From Sulfurimonas sp. (GTDB lineage Bacteria; Campylobacterota; Campylobacteria; Campylobacterales; Sulfurimonadaceae), in contig JALSMC010000163.1 in NCBI GenBank assembly GCA_026987995.1, positions 1-9,082 on the forward strand: a stretch of 9,082 nt of DNA, written 5' to 3'. Position numbers and translations under genes: made by a program. The notes beneath the pieces were generated by a model that did no database searches, had not been told where the DNA came from, and was given only the letters and a program-made list of their open reading frames with translations. Every line of letters begins with the position of its first letter. The stretch's first letter is position 1. Of this stretch, positions 1 through 6,218 are shown in pieces.

Positions 1-491
1 ATCTCTGCAAAACCATGTTCTATAAGTCTCTCTAAAAAATCAATAAAATCATCTTTTTGTGTGATGATAACACGAGTTGAGAACATTATATTTTCAAAAG
101 TTTCTCTAAACTCTCCACCCTCATCTAGTATCTTTTTAAAATCTTTATAAAGTATCCCATCTTCAAGTTCTAGACGATCACGAAGAGGATCAGCAAAAAC
201 CTGACTCAACTTTTCTAAGGAACCATCAATATTTTTGAGAATTTCACGCATAACTTTATCTGCTTCATCGGTGTCAGTCTCTTTAAGTACCTCATAGTAA
301 TCAAACAGTGCCTCAGCACCACCTTCTCCACTCATCGCCATCTCTGAAAGAATAACACCATTATAAGCTTCAGTTGAATTAGGATAGTTTTGTAAAACTG
401 TTGCAAACTTTTCTAAAGCATTTTTGTACTCTGCTTTAGTAAAACTCTCTTTAGCTTGTGATAATATTTGATATTTACTGATTGTACTCAT
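1..491 (-). CDS. TPR-like helical repeat protein, 3' end beyond window
   Basis: The frame is open from an ATG at 489-491 down to the left edge, giving 163 residues without a stop, so the C-terminus is missing. Residues about 7-47 read as a tetratricopeptide-type helix pair (alanine and aromatic positions in SQAKESFTKAEYKNALEKF, then a NYPNSTEAY turn). The rest is acidic and predicted helical, with no signal peptide or membrane segment, so it is probably a cytoplasmic scaffold or interaction protein. The start lies only 11 nt after the stop of the upstream nfu-like gene and has no convincing Shine-Dalgarno sequence, so translation is probably coupled to that gene. I do not recognise a specific function. 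The TPR assignment is fair, the gene itself is secure. Confidence 0.8.
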   Translation of the reverse strand, partial: MSTISKYQILSQAKESFTKAEYKNALEKFATVLQNYPNSTEAYNGVILSEMAMSGEGGAEALFDYYEVLKETDTDEADKVMREILKNIDGSLEKLSQVFADPLRDRLELEDGILYKDFKKILDEGGEFRETFENIMFSTRVIITQKDDFIDFLERLIEHGFAE

Positions 492-502
492 GTAGTTATA
501 AC

Positions 503-778
503 TTATAAGTTCTCTATATCATTTTCCATACCAGCTGGTACATTTATGACAGTAAGTTCGGGATGAATATCCATTCTAAGTTGACGTTCAACACCATACT
601 TTAGTGTTGTTCCACTACTAGCACATCCTATACAAGCACCTTTAAGCTGTACATAAACAGCTCCATTTTTTACAGTAAGAAAATCTATATCTCCACCATC
701 TAATGCCAATGAAGGTCTTACTTTATCTATAACAACTTTTACTGGGTCTATTAACTCTTCATCTGAAAATGGAATCAT
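503..778 (-). CDS. Nfu-type (NifU C-terminal domain) Fe-S cluster scaffold
   Basis: The 91-residue product is a lone NifU C-terminal domain. It shows the family signature: RPSLALDGGDIDF at 21-33, then the CxxC cluster ligands C49 and C52 in GACIGCASS, followed by TLKYGVERQLR. Nfu proteins carry a [4Fe-4S] cluster between two subunits through this CxxC and pass it to apo-enzymes in the cytoplasm. There is no IscU-like or ferredoxin domain, and the length matches the short stand-alone Nfu proteins of Campylobacterota. The ATG at 776-778 is preceded by a good AAGGAT ribosome-binding site. The TPR gene follows after 11 nt and is likely co-transcribed. Family assignment is firm; the client proteins are unknown, though the radical SAM enzyme in this window is one possible type of client. 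Confidence 0.93.
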   Translation of the reverse strand: MIPFSDEELIDPVKVVIDKVRPSLALDGGDIDFLTVKNGAVYVQLKGACIGCASSGTTLKYGVERQLRMDIHPELTVINVPAGMENDIENL

Positions 779-811
779 ATTTATCCTTAATTTAACTATT
801 TATTTATTCGT

Positions 812-841
812 ATCATAAAATATGACAATATCGCTTAACAA
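812..841 (-). promoter_or_regulatory. Candidate promoter of the nfu-TPR unit with palindrome over the -10
   Basis: On the minus strand, TTGTTA (836-841) and TATGAT (812-817) are separated by 18 bp, a plausible sigma-70 arrangement about 40 bp upstream of the nfu start. A TCATA-AAA-TATGA palindrome (813-825) overlaps the -10. The ten-base direct repeat TCATAAAATA occurs at 813-822 and again at 843-852, exactly 30 bp away. This could be an operator, but low-complexity AT DNA produces such matches by chance. Confidence 0.4.
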
Positions 842-861
842 GTCATAAAATAATATATTAA

Positions 862-2079
862 CTATTCTTTTAAAGCCATTATATCGTGTACATAAGAGGA
901 CTTTCTCATTCCAATGAGTATATAATCGATATTCTCTCTTTGTGATAAGAATTTTAATGCACACTCTTGCAAAGAAACACTACACTCTGTAAAATGCTCT
1001 TTGAGTGCAATTCTTGTATTTTTAGAACACTCATAAGCGACCATCTTTCTATAATCTCTCAAAAACATGTCTACGTATGCAAACATTGTATTAAAACTTT
1101 GTTCATCAAGCCCTTCTAAACTTTTTTGAATATGTGGAATAATTTGAGAATATAAAAAACTATCATAGTCTCCTATCCAGCCATATTTATGTTTATTATC
1201 ATCTAACTGCTCTATCATATTGTAGAGTGATCGTAACTCATCAGTGTCGCTCACTTGGAGAAGTTCATTAAGATGGGTGTAGTACTCACTACTCTCATCA
1301 TAATCAGCGAGTCTGTACATCAACTCACCCTTTTGTGCATTTAAAGGACGGTTTACTAAAACTCTGAGCCCATTTTTTTTAGCCCATGTGGCACATTTAA
1401 GACCCTCTGTTTCAAGCATGTTTATCGGAAGTTGTATCGTTGTAAAACTATGTGTTTTATTTCCTGCTATCTCTGCTGCTTTCTCTGCTAGTGTGATTAA
1501 ATCTTCATAAGGTAAGAATTCATCATCATTGTGTTCTTTAGAAAAACTATTAGAACTAATGCCGTAACTTTTAATAGTACCGTTATCAACCTGCTCTTCT
1601 AGTGCAACAAAAACATCAAATATTCTGTCAAACATATTGTCAAGTGCTTCATCTTTGGGCATATTTTTATTGAGCGCATTAAAAATATAGTACTCTGGAT
1701 TATGTAGTAAATAGCAATCTATTTGGGTGAGCTCTAAACGCAGAAGTGATTTTTCAAGTTGATCTAGCATAAAAGACTTACTAATAGAGTGAAAACAAGA
1801 CTCAGAGTACTCAACTACATCTTCAAAAGGCTCTTCTTTATGACGCAGCATATTTGAGCCTTGAATATAGCCAAACTTACTCACAATTTCAACTTCATCG
1901 CGAATAGTGTCATCAAAATGTCTTAAAGCTTTTGCAATAGCTTTCTCAGAAGCACCATCCATATAGTTTGTAGATGTGTCTATAAGCCTAACACCAGCTT
2001 CAACAGCGTCTATTATAGCTTGAACATGTTGGGGGTTTTCATCAGTTACACGGTAAGTTCCAAATGCGAAATTACTCAT
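862..2079 (-). CDS. Aldo/keto reductase family oxidoreductase
   Basis: The 405-residue protein has the full catalytic tetrad of the NAD(P)H-dependent aldo/keto reductase barrel: D34 and Y39 in RLIDTSTNYMDGASE, K68 in EIVSKFG and H126 in DCYLLHNPEYY. Further family marks are the SYGISSNSF segment (171-179) and the C-terminal ILIGMRKSSYV, which corresponds to the cofactor-binding end of the barrel. These enzymes reduce carbonyls to alcohols in the cytoplasm; the substrate cannot be read from the sequence. It is longer than the usual 310-350 residues because of an acidic, helical insertion between about 245 and 350. The start is supported by GAGAGAA upstream. It lies 92 nt after rplQ and 83 nt before nfu. 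I found no convincing promoter of its own, so read-through from the ribosomal operon is possible. Confidence 0.9.
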   Translation of the reverse strand: MSNFAFGTYRVTDENPQHVQAIIDAVEAGVRLIDTSTNYMDGASEKAIAKALRHFDDTIRDEVEIVSKFGYIQGSNMLRHKEEPFEDVVEYSESCFHSISKSFMLDQLEKSLLRLELTQIDCYLLHNPEYYIFNALNKNMPKDEALDNMFDRIFDVFVALEEQVDNGTIKSYGISSNSFSKEHNDDEFLPYEDLITLAEKAAEIAGNKTHSFTTIQLPINMLETEGLKCATWAKKNGLRVLVNRPLNAQKGELMYRLADYDESSEYYTHLNELLQVSDTDELRSLYNMIEQLDDNKHKYGWIGDYDSFLYSQIIPHIQKSLEGLDEQSFNTMFAYVDMFLRDYRKMVAYECSKNTRIALKEHFTECSVSLQECALKFLSQRENIDYILIGMRKSSYVHDIMALKE

Positions 2080-2128
2080 TTTGTTCTCTCTTTATAAAAG
2101 TATTTTAGAATTGGGAAGTTCAAAGGGG

Positions 2129-2155
2129 TTAAACGCAGTCAAAGACTACGTTTAA
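2129..2155 (-). terminator. Hairpin after rplQ, terminator-like but without a U tract
   Basis: Twelve-base arms (2129-2140 and 2144-2155) enclose a three-base loop. The one non-Watson-Crick position (2136/2148) is a G-U wobble in minus-strand RNA but an A-C mismatch in plus-strand RNA, so the structure is selected on the minus-strand transcript. It begins 17 nt after the rplQ stop. The sequence beyond it is ACCCCTTTGAAC rather than a U run, so termination may be partial, or the hairpin may protect the 3' end of the ribosomal message. Confidence 0.55.
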
Positions 2156-2171
2156 ATTTAAAAAGTAATAA

Positions 2172-2522
2172 TTAAACTAGCTCGATAAATGCCATTGTAG
2201 TAGCATCACCACGACGAATTCTAGTTCTAGTAATTCTAGTGTATCCACCAGCACGTTCAACGTACTTAGGAGCAATTTCATTTACTAGTTTTTTAGTTGC
2301 TTCTTTACTTTGAAGCGCAGCAAATACTGATCTGTGAGCATTAGAGTCATTCTTACCAGCGATTGTGATAAGTTTTTCTACGTATGAACGTAGCTCTTTT
2401 GCTTTAATAGCAGTAGTTTCGATTTTTCCATGTTCTATTAACGAAATACTAAGGTTCATAAGAAGTGCAGCTCTATGTGTACTTGTACGACCTAGTTTAC
2501 GATATCCATGACGGTGTCTCAT
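2172..2522 (-). CDS. rplQ: 50S ribosomal protein L17
   Basis: The 116-residue protein begins [20 protein letters not shown], the conserved L17 N-terminus, and ends with [21 protein letters not shown], the conserved C-terminal core. L17 binds 23S rRNA near the exit of the polypeptide tunnel. The length is normal for bacteria. It is the last gene of the alpha operon, 13 nt after rpoA, with an AGAGGAT ribosome-binding site, and is followed by a strong hairpin. Identity is certain. Confidence 0.98.
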   Translation of the reverse strand: MRHRHGYRKLGRTSTHRAALLMNLSISLIEHGKIETTAIKAKELRSYVEKLITIAGKNDSNAHRSVFAALQSKEATKKLVNEIAPKYVERAGGYTRITRTRIRRGDATTMAFIELV

Positions 2523-2535
2523 ATCTAATCCTCTA

Positions 2536-3534
2536 TTAAGCTTGTAAAGCTTCTATTTTCTTTTTTAACGCAGTAACTACGTCATCTGCTAAGTCTGCAC
2601 CTACGGCAAAACCAAACTCTTGAACTTTCTCAACGATTTCATCGTATGATTTTTTTCCAAGATTTTTAACATTTTTCAAGTCATTAGTACTCATAAGTGT
2701 AATTTCACCTATAAGTTTAATGTTTGAACGATCAAGACAGTTAAAACTACGAGCACTTAAACCTAAACTATCAATATTAGTCGTTAGTTTTTTAAGATCT
2801 GGTGACTCTTCAACTCTCTCTATTGTTACAGGTGCTTTAATACTAATCTCTGAGTTAAATACTGCAAGTTGTGCATACATAACTTCTAAAGAGTTTCTAA
2901 ATGCATCTACTGGCGTAATTTGACCATCAGTTTTAATTCTTAAAATTACTCTTTCAAAGTTAGGATTGTCTTCTACAAGAACATTCTCAATTTTGTAAGT
3001 AGCACTTCTAACAGGAGTAAAGAAAGCATCTAAAGCGATATAACCATCTTCTAAGTCTTCATAAGTATCTTCACTAGGAACATATCCAATACCTTGAGCA
3101 ATTTTAATGCTAAAGTTAAGAGTAGAATCTTCATTTAAAGTAGCAAGTGGAGCATCTGGTGTTACCACTTCAACTTCATCACTATTTAGATCAGAACCTT
3201 TAATAGTACAAGGACCTGCAAAGCTATAGTTAATCTCTGCTTCTGTTGCATCATCGTTTAGTTTAAAACGAATCTCTTTAAGATTTAAAATAAAATCTGA
3301 AATGTCTTCAAGCATACCGCGCACTGAGTCAAACTCATGCTTAGCACCCTCGATTTTTATAGCAATTGGTGCATAACCAACTGAGCTACTTAATAGAAAA
3401 CGGCGAAGTGGATGAGCTAAAGAGATAGCATAACCCGTTTCAAATGGGTATGCAATTATGTTAGCTTCATTTTCACTAATCTGTTCTACCTCAAACTCTT
3501 GTGGAGCAAGTGGAGTAGTTTTAATTTTTTTCAT
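2536..3534 (-). CDS. rpoA: DNA-directed RNA polymerase subunit alpha
   Basis: The 332-residue protein has the two-domain alpha architecture. The N-terminal dimerisation and assembly domain (about 1-235) includes the [10 protein letters not shown] helix at 41-50. An acidic linker follows, then the C-terminal DNA-binding domain (about 250-325). In the latter, SARSFNCL at 260-267 matches the E. coli stretch around R265, N268 and C269 that contacts UP elements, here R262, N265 and C266, and [10 protein letters not shown] (291-300) is the second helix-hairpin-helix. The subunit nucleates core polymerase assembly and binds AT-rich upstream DNA and activators. The gene sits 27 nt after rpsD, with an AAGG ribosome-binding site in an A-rich gap. 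Length and motifs are typical and complete. Confidence 0.98.
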   Translation of the reverse strand: MKKIKTTPLAPQEFEVEQISENEANIIAYPFETGYAISLAHPLRRFLLSSSVGYAPIAIKIEGAKHEFDSVRGMLEDISDFILNLKEIRFKLNDDATEAEINYSFAGPCTIKGSDLNSDEVEVVTPDAPLATLNEDSTLNFSIKIAQGIGYVPSEDTYEDLEDGYIALDAFFTPVRSATYKIENVLVEDNPNFERVILRIKTDGQITPVDAFRNSLEVMYAQLAVFNSEISIKAPVTIERVEESPDLKKLTTNIDSLGLSARSFNCLDRSNIKLIGEITLMSTNDLKNVKNLGKKSYDEIVEKVQEFGFAVGADLADDVVTALKKKIEALQA

Positions 3535-3561
3535 ATATTAACGCCTTTTTTTTATTAATTA

Positions 3562-4188
3562 CTATTTAGAGTAAAGCTCAACGATTAAACGTTCTTCAAC
3601 TGGAATAACAACTTCTTCACGCTCTGGTAAACGAGTAAAAATACCGTAAACTTTTTCAGCATCGATGTCAACCCATGGTGCAAGACCAGTTTGGTTTGTT
3701 AATTCAATTGCACGAACAATCTGTGCATTTGTTTTACTTGCTTCTTTAACTTCAATCTTTTGTCCCGGTTTAACACGGTAAGAAGGAATGTCAAGTTTTT
3801 TGCCATCTACTAAAATATGACCGTGAGTTGTAAGTTGACGAGCGAATCTACGAGTAGATGCGAATCCCATTCTATAAACAACATTATCAAGTCTACTTTC
3901 GATAAGTGTAATAAGGTTTGTACCTGTATTTCCACTACGACGTTTTGCTTCTACGAATAAAGCACGAAAGCCTTTTTCAGAAACACCATACATGAATTTA
4001 GCTTTTTGCTTTTCATTAAGTTGTAAACCATACTCAGAAACTTTCTTACGTCTTTGACCATGCTGACCAGGACCGTAAGGTCTTTTTTCTAATGCAGATT
4101 TACCCGCTAAACGACGCTCACCTTTAAGGTTAAGACTTACACCAAATCTTCTTTCGATTTTTTCTACTGGACCTCTATATCTTGCCAT
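3562..4188 (-). CDS. rpsD: 30S ribosomal protein S4
   Basis: The 208-residue protein starts [19 protein letters not shown] and carries the S4 RNA-binding domain at about 98-160 ([20 protein letters not shown], then the [17 protein letters not shown] loop). The N-terminal zinc-binding cysteines found in some S4 proteins are absent, so this is the zinc-free form. S4 initiates small-subunit assembly on 16S rRNA. In enterobacteria S4 represses its own alpha operon by binding the leader upstream of rpsM; whether that applies here is unknown, but a structured leader exists upstream of rpmJ. The AAGGAG ribosome-binding site overlaps the rpsK stop codon, pointing to tight translational coupling over an 11 nt gap. 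Confidence 0.98.
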   Translation of the reverse strand: MARYRGPVEKIERRFGVSLNLKGERRLAGKSALEKRPYGPGQHGQRRKKVSEYGLQLNEKQKAKFMYGVSEKGFRALFVEAKRRSGNTGTNLITLIESRLDNVVYRMGFASTRRFARQLTTHGHILVDGKKLDIPSYRVKPGQKIEVKEASKTNAQIVRAIELTNQTGLAPWVDIDAEKVYGIFTRLPEREEVVIPVEERLIVELYSK

Positions 4189-4199
4189 CAGTAATCTCC

Positions 4200-4592
4200 T
4201 TAAACTCTACGACGCTTAGGTGCGCGACAACCATTGTGTGGTAATGGTGTAACATCTTTCATAAATGTTACACGGATTCCTTCGATAGCACCAACAGCTT
4301 TAACTGCAGTCTCACGACCTGAACCAGGACCTTGAACTTTAATACCAAGTTCTTTAATACCATGTACTTGTGCTTTTGCAATTGCATCTTCAGTTGCAGC
4401 TTGTGCAGCAAATGGAGTTGATTTTTTAGAACCTTTAAATCCTAAAGAACCAGCAGAACTCCAAGCAATCATGTTACCCATTTCATCTGTAATTGTTACA
4501 AGTGTATTGTTAAATGATGCAGCTATGTGGCAAATACCACGTGCAATATTTTTCTTTACTACTTTTTTTCTAACAGCTTTTCTTTTTGCCAT
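4200..4592 (-). CDS. rpsK: 30S ribosomal protein S11
   Basis: The 130-residue protein has the S11 core [16 protein letters not shown] (25-40), the [19 protein letters not shown] stretch (46-64) and the conserved tail [17 protein letters not shown]11 lies on the platform of the small subunit near the mRNA exit channel. The N120-G121 pair in the tail matches the asparagine that becomes isoaspartate in E. coli S11, so the modification site is kept; modification itself cannot be seen. It follows rpsM by 10 nt, and its AAGGAA ribosome-binding site includes part of the rpsM stop codon. Confidence 0.98.
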   Translation of the reverse strand: MAKRKAVRKKVVKKNIARGICHIAASFNNTLVTITDEMGNMIAWSSAGSLGFKGSKKSTPFAAQAATEDAIAKAQVHGIKELGIKVQGPGSGRETAVKAVGAIEGIRVTFMKDVTPLPHNGCRAPKRRRV

Positions 4593-4602
4593 AATCTATT
4601 CC

Positions 4603-4965
4603 TTACGCAGCGCCGACAGTCTTACGTTTACCCTTACGAGTACGCGCATTTGTCTTTGTTTTTTGACCACGACATGGAAGACCACGACGGTGACGAATTC
4701 CTCTGTATGAACCAAGGTCCATTAGAGCTTTAATATCCATAGCTACTTTCTTACGTAAATCACCTTCCACCATATGGCTTTTGCGGATTTCAGCAGTAAT
4801 TGCAGCAACATCAGCTTCGTTTAATTCGAAAACTCTTTTGTTATAGTCAATACCAGTCGCATCTAAAATTAGACGTGACGCATGAAGACCAATACCATAG
4901 ACATACGTTAAACCGTATTCTATTCTTTTCTTTTTAGGTAAATCAACACCAGATATACGAGCCAT
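4603..4965 (-). CDS. rpsM: 30S ribosomal protein S13
   Basis: The 120-residue protein begins [20 protein letters not shown] and has the helix-hairpin-helix-like [14 protein letters not shown] (21-34). It ends with the basic extension [20 protein letters not shown], which in the family contacts tRNA and 16S rRNA in the head of the small subunit. The start is 2 nt after the rpmJ stop; the ribosome-binding site AAGGATAA lies within the last codons of rpmJ, so the two genes are almost certainly translationally coupled. Length and ends are typical. Confidence 0.98.
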   Translation of the reverse strand: MARISGVDLPKKKRIEYGLTYVYGIGLHASRLILDATGIDYNKRVFELNEADVAAITAEIRKSHMVEGDLRKKVAMDIKALMDLGSYRGIRHRRGLPCRGQKTKTNARTRKGKRKTVGAA

Positions 4966-4967
4966 GG

Positions 4968-5081
4968 TTATCCTTGTCTCTGTTTATGTTTTTTAACTTT
5001 GCAGATTACTCTTACAATGCCTTTTCTTTTGACAACTTTACAGTCATCACACATCTTCTTTACTGAAGCACGTACTTTCAT
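4968..5081 (-). CDS. rpmJ: 50S ribosomal protein L36 (37 residues)
   Basis: The 37-codon frame starts at the ATG at 5079-5081 and stops at 4968-4970. It encodes the entire L36 protein, with N-terminus [19 protein letters not shown] and end KHKQRQG. The zinc ligands C11, C14, C27 and H32 are all present, so this is the zinc-binding form. L36 binds 23S rRNA in the large subunit. AAAAGGA lies six bases before the ATG. It is the first gene of the operon here: in many relatives infA and the spc operon precede it, whereas here a promoter, a leader and a divergent gene do. Identity is certain. Confidence 0.96.
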   Translation of the reverse strand: MKVRASVKKMCDDCKVVKRKGIVRVICKVKKHKQRQG

Positions 5082-5207
5082 TGAAAGTCCTTTTATCTTA
5101 GTCTTTGCCGTTTACAGGTAAAGCATTTGAACGCTTACCAATACTTTTATCAATATAGTATATATAAAGATAGAAATACTCTTTTGTTTGTTAAAACAGC
5201 AAAGCGG
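5082..5207 (-). promoter_or_regulatory. Structured 5' leader of the alpha operon
   Basis: About 125 nt separate the predicted transcription start (near 5207) from the rpmJ ATG. On the transcript, CUUUGCUG at the extreme 5' end (5197-5204) can pair over eight positions, one of them G-U, with CGGCAAAG (5103-5110), which lies just upstream of the ribosome-binding site at 5088-5092. The enclosed region holds a hairpin with GGUAAGC/GCUUUACC arms (5117-5139, one bulged base) and an AT-rich segment containing AGUAU/AUACU. A closed multibranch leader at the head of a ribosomal operon suggests autoregulation by a ribosomal protein, or simply mRNA stability. The pairing is visible; the regulatory role is inference. 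Confidence 0.45.
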
Positions 5208-5208
5208 A

Positions 5209-5223
5209 TGGGAATTATACCCA
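5209..5223 (-). promoter_or_regulatory. Promoter of the alpha operon (-10 TATAAT)
   Basis: A perfect TATAAT lies on the minus strand at 5214-5219, preceded by TGGG and followed by T then CCCA, so the -10 sits inside a TGGG/CCCA inverted repeat. The region upstream is T/A-rich with no clear -35, as is usual for the vegetative sigma factor of Campylobacterota. The discriminator between -10 and start (TCCCATCC) is strikingly C-rich for this AT-rich DNA, as at growth-rate-controlled stable RNA promoters. Confidence 0.65.
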
Positions 5224-5254
5224 AATAAATTTAAAACTTTTATTAAGCCTTAAA

Positions 5255-5294
5255 TATTATATGGTTACTATTGATGTATATTAACTTACAAAGG
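5255..5294 (+). promoter_or_regulatory. Candidate promoter and ribosome-binding site of the thioesterase gene
   Basis: Two possible -10 elements point rightward: TATTAT (5255-5260) and TATATT preceded by TG (5277-5282). The latter would leave a leader of only about a dozen bases. ACAAAGG at 5288-5294 is a good ribosome-binding site, seven bases before the ATG at 5302. This promoter is back to back with the alpha-operon promoter. Which -10 is used cannot be decided by eye. Confidence 0.4.
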
Positions 5295-5301
5295 TATAAA
5301 T

Positions 5302-5757
5302 ATGAGAACTTTATCAGTAAAGGGAAGAGTATACCCAACAGACCTAAACCATAATGGCGGTGTTTTCGGTGGCTGGATTATGGGAAAGATGGATAAGGCT
5401 GCTTCTATCTCTGTAGATGAAATTATCAAATGTGGTGCTGTGACTATTTCAGTAACAGATTTACACTTTAAATTCCCTGTAAGCAATGGAGATATCTTTT
5501 ACATATATACAGAAATATTACATATTGGATATAGTTCTATATTAATTGATGTAGACTTTAAAATTCGCAGTATTGATGATGAAAATGAACTATCAGAACT
5601 TAAGTCTGTAGTTGATGCAAAATTTAAGTTTGTTGCAATAGAAAATAAAAAAACAGTTGCTATTTGTGATCACCTTCGTCCTGATGCAACTGAAGATATC
5701 ATTGCTATGGCTTATGTTGGAAAACATATGAAGGGTAAAAAAAAGTTATTCCCATAA
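5302..5757 (+). CDS. YciA-like acyl-CoA thioesterase (hotdog fold)
   Basis: The 151-residue protein has the signature of the YciA/BACH acyl-CoA hydrolases, NHNGGVFGGWIMGKMDKAA (16-34), which closely follows the NANGDIFGGWLMSQMD segment of E. coli YciA. D31 corresponds to the catalytic aspartate of the family. The remaining strands (AVTISVTDLHFKFPVSNGD, 46-64) fit one hotdog domain. The enzyme hydrolyses acyl-CoA thioesters to free acid and CoA in the cytoplasm, normally as an oligomer of hotdog dimers; chain-length preference cannot be read. The C-terminal tail is lysine-rich (KHMKGKKKLFP). The gene is divergent from the alpha operon, and its last 12 nt overlap the end of the convergent zinc-ribbon gene. 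Confidence 0.9.
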   Translation: MRTLSVKGRVYPTDLNHNGGVFGGWIMGKMDKAASISVDEIIKCGAVTISVTDLHFKFPVSNGDIFYIYTEILHIGYSSILIDVDFKIRSIDDENELSELKSVVDAKFKFVAIENKKTVAICDHLRPDATEDIIAMAYVGKHMKGKKKLFP

Positions 5758-6090
5758 AATACTTACCCCATACTCTTGATTGAGTATGACCTGTTTTGTG
5801 TAGTAGACTTTTTTACCATACTTTTTACTCAGGAGTTCTACTTCTAACTCTTCCTCATTTAAAAGTGCTCGTACATCCTTATACTGTAACCATTTGCCAT
5901 ACTTTGCTAAAGAGTTTTGCCAAATTCTAAAATCACAACTTGCATCATCTCTTAGCTCAAATACATCACCATCTTCTGTCTTCCAGTGTGCGTTTGAGCA
6001 GGCATATAATTTTACTTTTTTACCACTTACTTCTTTATCTCGTACTTCTATCTCACCATCTTCACAGTAGGGGCATTTACCTAAAATCAT
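5746..6090 (-). CDS. Zinc-ribbon protein with topoisomerase C-terminal repeat-like domain
   Basis: The product is 114 residues. I chose the ATG at 6088-6090 over the in-frame GTG at 6091-6093, because AGGAG lies five bases before the ATG but only two before the GTG. The N-terminal part has CPYC (C6, C9), C31 in YACSNAHWK and C52 in SCDFRIW, a four-cysteine zinc-ribbon pattern. From SCDFRIW onward, GKWLQYKDVRALL, then KKYGKKVYYTKQV and a final strand resemble the repeat found at the C-terminus of topoisomerase I/III proteins (gCdF-iWk, GK-L-----v--LL, sKkGkkF-A). No topoisomerase catalytic domain is present, so it would be a free-standing nucleic-acid-binding module. Function is unknown; the domain resemblance is by eye. 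Confidence 0.75.
   Translation of the reverse strand: MILGKCPYCEDGEIEVRDKEVSGKKVKLYACSNAHWKTEDGDVFELRDDASCDFRIWQNSLAKYGKWLQYKDVRALLNEEELEVELLSKKYGKKVYYTKQVILNQEYGVSILWE
5769..5797 (+). terminator. Hairpin 11 nt after the thioesterase stop
   Basis: CATACTC (5769-5775) and GAGTATG (5782-5788) form a perfect seven-pair stem around a six-base loop, followed by ACCTGTTTT. It could end the plus-strand thioesterase message, with only a short U run. It lies inside the coding sequence of the convergent zinc-ribbon gene, so the same DNA serves both purposes if it is functional. Confidence 0.35.
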
Positions 6091-6107
6091 CACTACTCCT
6101 ATTCTTA

Positions 6108-6113
6108 ATTATA
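6108..6113 (-). promoter_or_regulatory. Candidate -10 of the zinc-ribbon gene
   Basis: TATAAT on the minus strand lies 17 bases before the ATG at 6090, with the AGGAG ribosome-binding site between them. The implied leader is very short (roughly 10 nt). No -35 is recognisable. Confidence 0.45.
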
Positions 6114-6206
6114 TTTCTAATACTAATCAAAAAAATCATCTTGCTTAAAAAAAATTGCAAATTGACATATTATTTATTTAATTATCACTTCCTAATAAAC
6201 TTTAGA

Positions 6207-6212
6207 TAGAAT
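6207..6212 (+). promoter_or_regulatory. Candidate -10 of the radical SAM gene, implying a leaderless mRNA
   Basis: TAGAAT lies six bases before the ATG at 6219, so a start seven bases downstream of the -10 would fall on the A of the start codon. No Shine-Dalgarno sequence is visible in TTTAGATAGAATTTCATT. A TTGACA-like hexamer occurs farther upstream, but no well-spaced -10 matches it. Confidence 0.4.
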
Positions 6213-6218
6213 TTCATT

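Noticed and set aside
2720..2923. 67-codon plus-strand frame
   Set aside because: It is the reverse shadow of rpoA, has no ribosome-binding site and resembles no protein family.
4471..4733. Two plus-strand frames of 68 and 79 codons
   Set aside because: Both lie antisense to rpsK and rpsM, which are certain genes; their compositions (runs of F, T and L) are those of shadow frames.
5095..5190. Stop-free minus-strand frame ending NALPVNGKD just before rpmJ, considered as a leader peptide or infA remnant
   Set aside because: It has no ATG, GTG or TTG start after the upstream stop, no ribosome-binding site and no similarity to IF-1; the region is better explained as an RNA leader.
5286..5486. 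66-codon minus-strand frame
   Set aside because: It lies opposite the thioesterase signature region and would sit inside the divergent promoter arrangement; nothing supports translation.
5740..5745. U-rich stretch right after the zinc-ribbon stop as an intrinsic terminator
   Set aside because: The run of T on the minus strand is not directly preceded by a stable stem; the nearest hairpin (5769-5788) is too far upstream.
5940..6209. 89-codon plus-strand frame rich in L, I, H and S
   Set aside because: It looks like a hydrophobic membrane protein only because it reads the reverse of a lysine- and glutamate-rich gene and AT-rich spacer; the minus-strand zinc-ribbon gene explains the DNA.
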